DNA of 64,000 nt. Source: Bifidobacterium hapali. Lineage in GTDB: Bacteria > Actinomycetota > Actinomycetes > Actinomycetales > Bifidobacteriaceae. Below, one piece after another: positions 1-7,429 of this stretch. Each line of letters opens with the position of its first letter. The first letter of the stretch is position 1. Made by a program: the position numbers and the translations under genes. The notes below the pieces were generated by a model. The model was not told the DNA's origin, did not search any database, and was given only the letters and a program-made list of their open reading frames with translations. The stretch is taken from the NCBI RefSeq assembly GCF_002259755.1, contig NZ_MWWY01000005.1:1-64000 (forward strand). The letters are read 5' to 3'.

Positions 1-598
1 TCATACCCTCGGCCACAGAAAGCACCTCCCGACGACCATCCATACCAACACCGATAGCAACCAGCACGCTCACGTTCTCGACCGAACCACCCCAGCAGCG
101 CTTGTGCCATACGCCGTCCATGAACACGTACGCATACTCCTGCACCAGCGGACGCTCCCGCCACGCGTCGATATCCGCGTAGATGCGCTTGAGCTTGTCG
201 CTCAGAGTCTGCGAGGGCATGCGATCACCCCACAACAATTGGCTGACATCATCAACCTGACGCGTGGACACGCCCGCCAGATACATGTCAATCAGCGCCT
301 CCTCGACGCTCTCCTCGCGCCGCCGGTAACGCTCGATCACGGCCGACTCGAACACCGCGCCCTTCAGTTTCGGTACCTTCAGGCTCATTTTCCCGGCCTT
401 GACGGTCAGATCACGCTTGTAATGGCCGGCCCGGTACGCCTTGCGATCCCCGCTGCGCTCGTAACGGGCGGCGCCCGTGATCTCGTCGGCCTCGGCGTCG
501 AGCATTGCGTTCAACGTCTCCTCGACGCTTCTACGGACCATCCGGTCCAGGGTGGTCTCCAACATGGCCTGGTCGACCTGTAGAATCTGCTGTGACAT
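1..598 (-). CDS. IS256-family (Mutator) transposase, cut by window edge
   Basis: Reading leftward from the ATG at 598 gives an uninterrupted frame of 199 codons running off the window. It begins MSQQILQVDQ and contains ARYERSGDRKAYRAGHYKR, VEEALIDMYLAGVSTRQVDD, then FMDGVWHKR and GVGMDGRREVLSVAEGM. These match the N-terminal half of Mutator-type transposases, including the first acidic residue of the DDE triad in the FMDG segment. The enzyme catalyses transposition of its own element. What is visible is intact; whether the missing C-terminal half is intact cannot be judged. The antisense frame at 104-583 is a shadow of this gene. Confidence 0.9.
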   Translation of the reverse strand, partial: MSQQILQVDQAMLETTLDRMVRRSVEETLNAMLDAEADEITGAARYERSGDRKAYRAGHYKRDLTVKAGKMSLKVPKLKGAVFESAVIERYRRREESVEEALIDMYLAGVSTRQVDDVSQLLWGDRMPSQTLSDKLKRIYADIDAWRERPLVQEYAYVFMDGVWHKRCWGGSVENVSVLVAIGVGMDGRREVLSVAEGM

Positions 599-722
599 GG
601 CTTCGTGCCCTCTTTCCAATCGCGATTTGTTTTGTTTGGCGACAGAAAATCGTACACAGGACACGAGCCATGCCCTTTCATCTCAAGCCCAAGCCAAAGT
701 GCGCAAAATTTCGGGCCTTATC
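1..722 (-). mobile_element. IS256-family insertion sequence, right part
   Basis: The element holds the transposase gene starting at 598 and an apparent terminal repeat at about 698-722. That repeat ends in GGGCCTTATC and resembles, in reverse orientation, the GATAAAGTCCG-type ends I know from IS256-family elements. The left end lies outside the window, so the two ends cannot be compared. The bases after 722 (TTTTTATG, 723-730) would be the expected 8-bp target duplication, which needs the missing left flank to confirm. The end position is an inference. Confidence 0.6.
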
Positions 723-784
723 TTTTTATGTGATTTTGACATGTTTTTTGATGTCATGTGTATATATAAGGTACATATAACAAA

Positions 785-822
785 GTGGGGGGTATCTCTT
801 GAATGAAGAGATACCCCCCCAC
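785..822 (-). terminator. hairpin downstream of the amino acid permease gene
   Basis: A perfect 14-bp stem (787-800 with 806-819) encloses a 5-base loop. It lies just past the stop codon of the leftward permease gene and before the IS end. No clear U-tract follows on either strand, so termination is inferred from position and stem strength. Confidence 0.55.
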
Positions 823-872
823 TAGAGGTCATGTGTTAATGCATGAATCCGGTTATTGTGCGTTATTGTCCG

Positions 873-2291
873 CTATTGTGCGTTGAGCTTGGAGCGCTTA
901 CGGCTGTACGCGAAGTACACGACTAAGCCAAGTCCGAACCAAATCGCGAACCGTAGCCATGTCTCCCAGTTAAGTCCGGCAATCAACACAAAGCAGAACA
1001 CGATCGCGCAAATCGGCGTAAACGGTACAAGTGGCGCGCGGAATCCACGATGCGCATCCGGCTGAGTCTTGCGCATCCACAAAATACCAGCCGACACGAT
1101 AATGAACGCCGAAAGAGTACCAATATTCACCAGCTCAAAGAGGATATTGATATTAATAAAACCGCCAGCAAACGCAGTGAGCAAGCCGAAGAACCACGTA
1201 CCCTTGAACGGCGTGCGATACTTCGGATGCACATCGCCGAACAGCTTCGGGAACAGTCCGTCGCGGCTCATCGCATAGCAAATACGCGACTGACCGTACA
1301 GTTGCACCAACATCACTGTGGTCATGCCGATGAGTGCGCCGAGGTTGACGATAAACGCAAGCCAGTTCATACCGGTCGCGAGAATCACGCCAGCCACCGG
1401 TGCATCGATGAACTTCGCAAACTCCTGATATGGCACTACGCCGGTCATAATGAGCGTCATGATAATGTACAGCACCGTCGACACGGCCAGCGACAACAGA
1501 ATGCCCTTCGGCAGTGTCTTGTTTGGATTCACGGTTTCCTCAGCAGACGACGACACTGCGTCGAATCCAATAAAACTGAAGAATACGATCGACGCAGCCG
1601 GCACAATACCGTACGGCTGAGTCGAACCGGGCTGGAACGTGTACACGCCGTACGGGGAGAACGGCTTCCAGTTTTCCGGATTGACATACCAGATAGTGCA
1701 CACAATAAACAGCACGATGATCGCGAGCTTGATCATCACCATGATGTCGTTGGTTTTCTTCGTCTGATTGATACCGATTGACAGTACCCACGTAATAATG
1801 AGTACAATCACGAAACCGGGCAGATTGAAATACGTGGTCACGCCCGGCGTTGTGCCATACGCGGCGGTTAGCTCGACCGGTAAACTGAGGCCGAATCCTT
1901 CAAGCAGCTTATTAAAATAGCCAGCCCATCCGGCAGATACGGTAGCAGCTTGCAGTGCATATTCGAGAATCAAATCCCATCCGATCACAAACGCGATGAG
2001 TTCACCGAATGCCAGATATGAGTACGAGTATGCAGAGCCGGAAACCGGTGCCATCGAGGCGAATTCTGCGTAGCATAGTCCTGCGAAACCGCAGCAGATG
2101 GCGGCAAGCAGGAATGAAACAGACAAGGCCGGGCCAGCAGTAAGTGCACCTTTACCAGTGAGCACGAAAATACCGGTGCCGATAATCGCGCCGATACCGA
2201 GCATCGTCAGATCGAACGTGTGCATCGTACGTTTTAATGGAGTGGATTCAGCGACCAGCTGATCCACCGATTTTTTGCGAAAAAGATCCAT
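873..2291 (-). CDS. APC-family amino acid permease (cationic amino acid transporter type)
   Basis: This is an integral membrane amino acid/H+ symporter of about 472 residues with roughly 12 hydrophobic segments. The N-terminal cytosolic stretch MDLFRKKSVDQLVAES is followed by the APC signature GIGAIIGTGIFVLTGKGALT in the first membrane helix. FASMAPVSGSAYSYSYLAFG and the conserved SFIGFDAVSSSAEE motif are typical of the CAT/YfnA branch. I chose the ATG at 2291 because GAGAAG precedes it at good spacing and it gives the family's usual N-terminus; the frame stays open upstream to 2354. Substrate cannot be read from sequence; basic or branched-chain amino acids are plausible. The gene diverges from alr and is followed by a hairpin. 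Confidence 0.85.
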   Translation of the reverse strand: MDLFRKKSVDQLVAESTPLKRTMHTFDLTMLGIGAIIGTGIFVLTGKGALTAGPALSVSFLLAAICCGFAGLCYAEFASMAPVSGSAYSYSYLAFGELIAFVIGWDLILEYALQAATVSAGWAGYFNKLLEGFGLSLPVELTAAYGTTPGVTTYFNLPGFVIVLIITWVLSIGINQTKKTNDIMVMIKLAIIVLFIVCTIWYVNPENWKPFSPYGVYTFQPGSTQPYGIVPAASIVFFSFIGFDAVSSSAEETVNPNKTLPKGILLSLAVSTVLYIIMTLIMTGVVPYQEFAKFIDAPVAGVILATGMNWLAFIVNLGALIGMTTVMLVQLYGQSRICYAMSRDGLFPKLFGDVHPKYRTPFKGTWFFGLLTAFAGGFININILFELVNIGTLSAFIIVSAGILWMRKTQPDAHRGFRAPLVPFTPICAIVFCFVLIAGLNWETWLRFAIWFGLGLVVYFAYSRKRSKLNAQ

Positions 2292-2591
2292 GAGTCTTCT
2301 CTCAATACGGTATGGATGTGGGCTGGACCGGACGGTTTTCCGGGACCCCGGCACGCCTCAACGCCGGGAATCAGAATTCGTGTCGAACAAGTGCGCGTGA
2401 AAATACGTTACGGCACTGCGAACGAATGGTGACCAGTGTATGACTGTGCCGTGGACAAGCGCTTGCTATTTGTGGGATTTGTCTCGCGTGGTGGGACGAG
2501 TGGTGGAATCGATAGTGGGATGCGTGATGGATGTGTAAATGGCGTGTAGACCGTCACTCATTCGTCATTGTGCCGCGTCACAATAGGGTCC
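2292..2591. other. divergent promoter region, permease / alr
   Basis: These 300 bases separate two divergent genes and must hold both promoters. I see no convincing -35/-10 pair, operator palindrome or extra gene. The open frame that starts at 2531 overlaps alr out of frame and lacks a ribosome binding site. Confidence 0.6.
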
Positions 2592-3950
2592 ATGACTTTG
2601 AGTGCAGTATCGAATTGGCAGTTTTCATCACCGGCTGGCGAAGCGAATTATCAAGCCGCTCGTCGACGTTACCCGGCACAGGCCATCGTCGACCTCGCCG
2701 CATTACGCGACAATATGCGTCATTTAGTGGATGTGGTCGGCGGCCCGAACTCGGGCACTGCGGTTATGGGCGTGGTGAAGGCCGACGCGTACGGGCACGG
2801 ATTGCTGCCGACTGCGCTGGCTGCGCTCGCGGGAGGTGCAACATGGCTGGGCACAGCGCAATCGCATGAAGCACTGCTACTGCGTAAACTCGGTATCAGA
2901 CCGGAACGTTGTCATATTTTAACGTGGGTCTATAACGGCCTTGAAGTGCCGTTTGACGAGCTGATTGACAACGATATCGACGTGTCAGTTGGCTCTCTGC
3001 CGGGCATTGATGCGGTTGCTGCCGCGGCTCGCAAACTCGGCAAAACCGCGCGTGTGCATGTGAAGGTCGACTCTGGATTCGGGCGTAACGGGTTTACTGA
3101 AGAATCGTTTGATGCGGCGCTTGCCAAGTTGGTTCCGCTTGCTAAAGAAGGTGTGCTCGATATTGTCGGCCAGTGGAGTCATCTTGCGGTCGCTGACTCG
3201 CCGGATGTGCCTGAGTTTGTCGCTTCCACGGATCGGCAGATCGAAAACTTCAAAGCGTTCACCGCGCGCATGGAGAAAGCTGGTATTGCCCCGCGTATTC
3301 GTCATTTGGCCAACACTGCTGCGACACTTGATCGTCCGGAAATTCACTTTGAACTCACGCGACCGGGCATTGGCTTGTACGGTTACGAGCCAGACCCGGC
3401 GATGGGAACGCCGCGCGACTGGCATTTGAAGCCTGCGATGACCTTGCAAGCGCAGCTTGGCACGGTTAAGCATATTGATAAGGGTCACGGCATTTCGTAT
3501 GGTCGCACGTATCTGACGCCCGACAATACGTCCACTGCGATCGTTCCGCTCGGTTATGCGGATGGTATCCACCGTTCCGCATCTGGCTTTGATATGCAAG
3601 GTGCCAAGCATATTGAAAAACTCGGCGGACCGGTGCGTGTGATGACTACAGATGGTCCGAAACTGTATCGAGTCTCGGGACGCGTGTGCATGGACCAATT
3701 CATGATCGACTTGCACGGCTCGTGCGATGCGCTCGGCGTACATGAGGGCGATACGGTTGAACTGTTCGGGCCGGGACGTGGCGAATCGTTTGCTGAGCCG
3801 ACTGCGGACGATTGGGCTCGCGCTGCGGACACGATCAGCTACGAAATTTTCACCTGTCTTCGCAATCGTATTCCGCGGTTGTACCTGCATGCGGCTGACG
3901 TACTGTCGTCGGATGATCTCGCCAAGCTTGACCAGACGAGTCTGCTGTAG
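2592..3950 (+). CDS. alr: alanine racemase
   Basis: PLP-dependent racemase converting L-alanine to D-alanine for peptidoglycan. The 452-residue product has the PLP lysine motif VVKADAYGHG near residues 61-70 (catalytic K63), the barrel signature HLAN, IRPGIGLYGYEP-like RPGIGLYGY, GISYGRTY with the catalytic Tyr region, PLGYADG, and RVCMDQFMIDL. It carries both the N-terminal TIM barrel and the C-terminal beta domain. The ATG at 2592 follows a weak AGGG site; a TTG at 2568 would add eight residues. The N-terminus is about 30 residues longer than minimal family members, with no sign of export. A strong palindrome and then the Fur-type regulator gene follow downstream. Confidence 0.95.
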   Translation: MTLSAVSNWQFSSPAGEANYQAARRRYPAQAIVDLAALRDNMRHLVDVVGGPNSGTAVMGVVKADAYGHGLLPTALAALAGGATWLGTAQSHEALLLRKLGIRPERCHILTWVYNGLEVPFDELIDNDIDVSVGSLPGIDAVAAAARKLGKTARVHVKVDSGFGRNGFTEESFDAALAKLVPLAKEGVLDIVGQWSHLAVADSPDVPEFVASTDRQIENFKAFTARMEKAGIAPRIRHLANTAATLDRPEIHFELTRPGIGLYGYEPDPAMGTPRDWHLKPAMTLQAQLGTVKHIDKGHGISYGRTYLTPDNTSTAIVPLGYADGIHRSASGFDMQGAKHIEKLGGPVRVMTTDGPKLYRVSGRVCMDQFMIDLHGSCDALGVHEGDTVELFGPGRGESFAEPTADDWARAADTISYEIFTCLRNRIPRLYLHAADVLSSDDLAKLDQTSLL

Positions 3951-3966
3951 TCCTTGCATATTACGA

Positions 3967-4011
3967 CCGACGTTATTATCATTAGTCAATTGTTAATGAT
4001 AATAACGTCGG
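3967..4011. promoter_or_regulatory. perfect 18-bp inverted repeat between alr and the Zur-like gene
   Basis: Arms 3967-3984 and 3994-4011 are perfectly complementary with a 9-base spacer. Each arm carries TAATGATAATAAC or its complement, resembling the TAATGA/TCATTA half-sites of the two Zur-box candidates at 7395 and 8249, but here the half-sites face outward. The structure could act as the alr terminator, as an autoregulatory operator for the regulator gene, or both. No U-tract follows the stem. Confidence 0.5.
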
Positions 4012-4063
4012 TGTGCGCACGGCTGCACGCACGTATCGCCGGCCATATTGCGAGGAGTACACC

Positions 4064-4462
4064 ATGACGGCAAACGGGGGAGTGGAGCGGCATACTAGGC
4101 AGAAAGACGCTGTGCTGCGTCAATTGCGCGGGTGCGATGATTTTGTTTCTGCACAAGAATTGCATCGTAAACTCGATGATGAGGGAACGAGAATCGGATT
4201 GGCGACAGTGTATCGTCAACTTAATGCGCTCGCTGATTCTGGCGCGGCTGACACGATTCGTCTCGATGGTCAGCAACTGTTTCGTTTGTGTGGCGATGAC
4301 GGGCATCACCATCACTTGGTGTGCCGCAAATGCGGGAAAACCGTTGAAATCGATCCGCCGAGCGAAGCGTGGCTGCGCAAGATTGCCACGCAACACGGAT
4401 TCACCGTTGAATCTCACACGCTCGAGGTCTTCGGCCTATGCCCCGACTGTCGAAAGAGCTGA
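4064..4462 (+). CDS. zur: Fur-family metalloregulator, probably zinc-responsive Zur
   Basis: A 132-residue Fur-superfamily repressor. The N-terminal winged helix includes FVSAQELHRKL and the recognition segment IGLATVYRQLNALADSG (residues 43-60). The metal region HHHHLVCRKCGKTVEID (81-97) supplies a His cluster and the first CxxC (C87, C90); CPDC (126-129) gives the second, forming the structural zinc site. The start follows GAGGAG at 4052-4057. Zur rather than Fur is inferred from neighbours: zinc-binding proteins, a CobW-like protein and zinc-free ribosomal proteins lie immediately downstream with matching palindromes. In zinc sufficiency it would repress these genes. Confidence 0.88.
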   Translation: MTANGGVERHTRQKDAVLRQLRGCDDFVSAQELHRKLDDEGTRIGLATVYRQLNALADSGAADTIRLDGQQLFRLCGDDGHHHHLVCRKCGKTVEIDPPSEAWLRKIATQHGFTVESHTLEVFGLCPDCRKS

Positions 4463-4504
4463 ATCTTTTTTGCGCGTCTTTAATTGCAGAACGAGCTGAA
4501 TAGA

Positions 4505-4544
4505 CCGTATCGTGGCTCCCCTTGTCAGGGGAGCCACGATACGG
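4505..4544. terminator. bidirectional terminator hairpin, zur / ZnuA-ZinT
   Basis: Perfect 18-bp stem (4505-4522 with 4527-4544) and a TGTC tetraloop between two convergent genes. Its inner core, GTGGCTCCCCT with its complement and the same loop, is repeated at 56094-56119, and a variant lies inside 17728-17750. Confidence 0.8.
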
Positions 4545-4623
4545 GCCACTTGACGAGCCGCGAATTAATAACGGAATTTATAGCGTATTAATAACGCAGT
4601 CCACTAACCTCAGTCTCAGTTGA

Positions 4624-6243
4624 TTAATGCGCCAGCATTTCGGTGGCTACTTCCTCCTTGCTGAGCGATGCTGGATAATATGTGGGCCAGTTGTCCATTT
4701 CCTTGAGGGTTTCCTCCTGTGAAGAATTGCCCATGAAAATGTGGAAGTGTGCAGACTTGCCCGGTGCAATGCCGTGATCGGAGAACTGCACGACTTTCGG
4801 CGCGCCTTCGGGCACGTCGCCAGTTGCAGTGAACAGGAATCGCACGCCACGGTTACCCTTGGCATAGTCGAGAATCTTGAATCCATCGTACTGATACGTG
4901 GCGGTCGCAGTTGTCTCTCCACGAGTGAAACTTATCTGATTGCCTGTGATGACGATCTTGTCTACATCGGTTTTGTAGCCGGTGTCGTAGTACTTCTTGT
5001 ACTCTTCGGCGGTCATATCGCCTTTCTTGGCTTTTGCTTCCATCACTGTATCGAGCGTACCGTCTTGAAGATACGGGTATACGGACTGCCATTCGCCTTC
5101 GTAGTCAGCCAGCGAACGGTCGGCAACATCTTGTGTGAGGAAGAAACCGTTCATAGTGTCGGTGGCCAGCGCTTGCTTGGCAATCAGCGTGAGCCATCCC
5201 AGTAGCGTCGACTGATTCTCTGGAAGCTGCTCAGTGGCGGAGATGATCGTCTTATTGCTGGACAGTGCCGCTTCGTTGAGTTTCTTGGCGAAACTGCCCA
5301 TTTCTTGCGGGTTGACGACCAAGATATCCACGTCGTCACTGGCAACAATATCCATCGCGTTTTTGAGATCGGCGGCAGATGGCTCTGCTTCACTGTTCAT
5401 CGCGTTCGTGTATGTTTCGGGAGTCTTGTCGACTGCACCGATGTAATCGAGTAGATAACTGATGATCGACTCGGTGGCCACGTAGTTGCGTGTCACTCCG
5501 GCTGCGCGGCCCTTATTCACTAGGGCAACGAAATCAGCGTATTCGCCATTCCACTCGTTGAAATGACGTTGCACAGTGGCCGCGGTCTTCGAGTTCTCAC
5601 TGGCTTCGGCCATGTACGCATCGTTGATCGCCTCGGCTGCTTTCAAGACTGCTTCAGGATTGAACCACACATGCGGATTCGTGGAACCGTGGTGATGATG
5701 GTGGTGACCTTCTTCGCCTTCCTCATGTTCGTGGGAGTGCTCTTCAGTAGCGGTAATACCCATGAGATCGCCCACATTGATGATGCGCTGCTTCTTCTCG
5801 TCGAGCTGTGCTTTTTCAGCCCAGCCATCATAGCCGGCACCGTTGAGTACAACCACATCGGCTTTGGCGAGTTTAGCAAGATCTGCTGCAGTCGCCTCAT
5901 AGTCATGCGGATCGGCGGAGGTTGTGTTGATCAGTGACGTGACCTTTGCACATGAGCCGCCAAGCTGCTGGGCGAGCGAGCCCCACTGGTTGACTGAGGC
6001 AACCACGGTAAACGTCGTATCGCAAGAATCTTCATTAGTATGCGCTGTCGCGATGGCGTTGTTATTGCGTGTTGAGGATGAGCTATTTGGATGAATGAAC
6101 GCGATTGCTCCGATAATGAGACCGGCGAGAATCGCTCCGACAATGAATGCAACAATGATGTTGATTGTATTGTTGCGACGATTGACGTTTGGATCTGTTG
6201 CGTTGGCGGTTGGTGCGGGCTGACTGGTGTTGGTATCGGTCAT
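4624..6243 (-). CDS. adcA: ZnuA-ZinT fusion zinc-binding protein (AdcA-like), membrane anchored
   Basis: Extracytoplasmic zinc scavenger of 539 residues. Residues 1-26 are hydrophilic and 27-51 form one membrane segment (a signal anchor, not a lipobox). Residues 75-355 form a cluster A-I metal-binding domain: candidate ligands are H113 (DPHDYE), H191 (NPHVWF) and E258 (ATES), with a His/Glu-rich loop at 169-185. Residues 362-539 are a ZinT domain, with DRSLADYEGEWQSVYPY and the triad H490, H499, H501 in DHGIAPGKSAHFHIFMG. The same domain order is known in streptococcal AdcA, which is a lipoprotein. It is the last gene of the leftward operon led by rpmB. No transporter permease or ATPase gene is nearby. 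Confidence 0.92.
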   Translation of the reverse strand: MTDTNTSQPAPTANATDPNVNRRNNTINIIVAFIVGAILAGLIIGAIAFIHPNSSSSTRNNNAIATAHTNEDSCDTTFTVVASVNQWGSLAQQLGGSCAKVTSLINTTSADPHDYEATAADLAKLAKADVVVLNGAGYDGWAEKAQLDEKKQRIINVGDLMGITATEEHSHEHEEGEEGHHHHHHGSTNPHVWFNPEAVLKAAEAINDAYMAEASENSKTAATVQRHFNEWNGEYADFVALVNKGRAAGVTRNYVATESIISYLLDYIGAVDKTPETYTNAMNSEAEPSAADLKNAMDIVASDDVDILVVNPQEMGSFAKKLNEAALSSNKTIISATEQLPENQSTLLGWLTLIAKQALATDTMNGFFLTQDVADRSLADYEGEWQSVYPYLQDGTLDTVMEAKAKKGDMTAEEYKKYYDTGYKTDVDKIVITGNQISFTRGETTATATYQYDGFKILDYAKGNRGVRFLFTATGDVPEGAPKVVQFSDHGIAPGKSAHFHIFMGNSSQEETLKEMDNWPTYYPASLSKEEVATEMLAH

Positions 6244-6303
6244 GTCCGTTTCTTCTTTCTACCTGTTATTTGGTGGATTGTGTTGTTAGTAACGATTGAT
6301 TCG

Positions 6304-6471
6304 TTACGGCTTGATATACCCTTTGCGCACGGCTGCAGCGAGATTCTGCGGCACTTGCGTGGTTTTCCCTTCTGGAGTTGTTACGGTGACGAGTTGCGGG
6401 GTCGTCGCCTTCCAATTAGCTCGACGGGAACGGGTATGTGACCGTGAGGTCCGGTATTTTGGCAGTGCCAT
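6304..6471 (-). CDS. rpmF: 50S ribosomal protein L32, cysteine-free paralogue
   Basis: The 55-residue product begins [20 protein letters not shown], the classic bL32 N-terminus. Zinc-binding L32 carries two CxxC-type pairs after this region; here there is no cysteine at all, so it is a zinc-independent (C-) form. The start at 6471 overlaps the last base of the upstream L36 stop codon (TAATG), implying translational coupling. It belongs to the zinc-starvation operon in which C- paralogues replace zinc ribosomal proteins so that zinc is released. A longer frame to 6492 would add MESEARL, which lacks its own ribosome binding site. Confidence 0.9.
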   Translation of the reverse strand: MALPKYRTSRSHTRSRRANWKATTPQLVTVTTPEGKTTQVPQNLAAAVRKGYIKP

Positions 6472-6593
6472 TAGCCTTGCCTCGCTTTCCAATGCGGATT
6501 CTTCTTGTTGATGACGTAGATATGCCCTCGCCGGCGCACGACGTAGGAACCGTCCTTGCGGACCAGTGAGCGAACGGATGATTTGACCTTCAT
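6471..6593 (-). CDS. rpmJ: 50S ribosomal protein L36, zinc-independent paralogue (40 aa)
   Basis: This small gene was found by reading the minus strand directly. The product, about 40 residues, runs [20 protein letters not shown] then [20 protein letters not shown]. This is the C- type of bL36, in which the Cys-x2-Cys...Cys...His zinc ligands are replaced. AAGGAA lies upstream of the ATG at 6593. It sits between S14 and L32 in the same leftward operon and its TAA overlaps the L32 start by one base. Zinc-free L36 paralogues under Zur control are well known in actinobacteria and proteobacteria. Confidence 0.92.
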   Translation of the reverse strand: MKVKSSVRSLVRKDGSYVVRRRGHIYVINKKNPHWKARQG

Positions 6594-6634
6594 TGTTGTT
6601 TCCTTATTAATCGATTACCTGCCGCTGCTGGCGG

Positions 6635-6940
6635 TCACCAACTGGATTTCACAACGCCGGGCAGTTCGCCTTTGTGTGCTTTTTCACGCAAATTGATGCG
6701 AGAAAGTCCAAATTTACGATTGAATGCTCGCGGTCGTCCGTCTGCGGTGTCGCGATTGCGTAGACGTGTCGGGCTTGCGTCGCGGGGGAGAGCATGCAGT
6801 TTGCGCATGGCTTCGGCACGCTCTTCGAGACTCAGATGTGGGTTGATACTGTCCCGCTTGTATTGCGTGCGGCGCTCGGCGTATTTCGCCACGATGCATT
6901 CGCGTTGCCGTTGCTTGGCAATTTTGCTGGTTTTGGCCAT
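6635..6940 (-). CDS. rpsN: 30S ribosomal protein S14, long zinc-independent form
   Basis: The 101-residue product ([20 protein letters not shown] to [12 protein letters not shown]) matches the long uS14 class, including [20 protein letters not shown] in the C-terminal third. The short zinc form of Gram-positives has a C-x2-C...C-x2-C knuckle; this one has a single cysteine and no knuckle. Housekeeping S14 would be encoded elsewhere. GGAAAG precedes the ATG at 6940. It lies 20 bases after the L33 stop in the L28-L33-S14-L36-L32 operon, the usual composition of the actinobacterial Zur-controlled ribosomal set. Confidence 0.95.
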   Translation of the reverse strand: MAKTSKIAKQRQRECIVAKYAERRTQYKRDSINPHLSLEERAEAMRKLHALPRDASPTRLRNRDTADGRPRAFNRKFGLSRINLREKAHKGELPGVVKSSW

Positions 6941-6960
6941 GATATTGCTTTCCGTGTTGT

Positions 6961-7131
6961 TTATCGGGTTTCCTTAAATGGCACCCGTTTGCGTATGACT
7001 GGATCGAATTTGATGAGTTCAAGCCGGTCTGGTGTGTTGCGTCGGTTTTTGGTGGTGGTGTAGGTGAAACCGGTTCCTGCTGTGGATCGCAGTGTGATGA
7101 CTGGTCGGTTCACTGATGCTTTGCCTGCCAT
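6961..7131 (-). CDS. rpmG: 50S ribosomal protein L33, cysteine-free paralogue (56 aa)
   Basis: Read directly from the minus strand, the product runs [20 protein letters not shown], continues [20 protein letters not shown] and ends [16 protein letters not shown]. The [20 protein letters not shown] block and the K(F/Y)DPxxRKHV-like end identify bL33. Zinc-type L33 has two CxxC pairs; none is present here. The ribosome binding site is weak, so translation may depend on coupling to L28, whose stop lies 23 bases upstream. Confidence 0.93.
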   Translation of the reverse strand: MAGKASVNRPVITLRSTAGTGFTYTTTKNRRNTPDRLELIKFDPVIRKRVPFKETR

Positions 7132-7154
7132 ATGTCGTTACTACTTTCTGTGAT

Positions 7155-7376
7155 TTATCGGTCGATGCGATTAAGTGCTGCTTCGATGCCGATGTGATCA
7201 ATGGTTTTGATGCCTTTGACGCTGAGTGTCAAGGTGACGGTGCGACCTAATGAAGGGACCCAGTACCGTTTCGTTTGCAGGTTCGGAGCAAATGTTCGTT
7301 TGGTTTTCCTATGTGAATGTGAGACGCGATTGCCAGTTGAGGCATGCGTGCCCAGAATTTGACATTGTTTTGACAT
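7155..7376 (-). CDS. rpmB: 50S ribosomal protein L28, first gene of the zinc-starvation operon
   Basis: The 73-residue product begins MSKQCQILGTHASTGNRVSH and contains HRKTKRTFAPNLQTKRYWVP, the bL28 core. It is the E. coli-like non-zinc type, lacking the four-cysteine site of the zinc-binding L28 class. It is the promoter-proximal gene, with a Zur-box candidate 19 bases upstream of its ATG. Leftward gene order is L28, L33, S14, L36, L32, ZnuA-ZinT, so ribosome remodelling and zinc capture would be co-transcribed. Confidence 0.93.
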   Translation of the reverse strand: MSKQCQILGTHASTGNRVSHSHRKTKRTFAPNLQTKRYWVPSLGRTVTLTLSVKGIKTIDHIGIEAALNRIDR

Positions 7377-7394
7377 GATTAGATACTATACTCC

Positions 7395-7411
7395 ATAATG
7401 AGAATCATTAT
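7395..7411. promoter_or_regulatory. Zur-box candidate in the rpmB / cobW-like divergent promoter
   Basis: ATAATGA-GAA-TCATTAT is a perfect 7-bp inverted repeat with a 3-base centre. Its sequence and position, between two divergent zinc-responsive gene groups, fit known Zur operators. It could control both directions. Confidence 0.8.
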
Positions 7412-7429
7412 CAAAACAGAAAGGTTCGT

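Noticed and set aside
1050-1781. 243-codon open frame on the plus strand
   Set aside because: Antisense of the amino acid permease; His/Arg-rich shadow.
2985-3989. 334-codon open frame on the minus strand
   Set aside because: Antisense of alr and starting inside the palindrome; no ribosome binding site.
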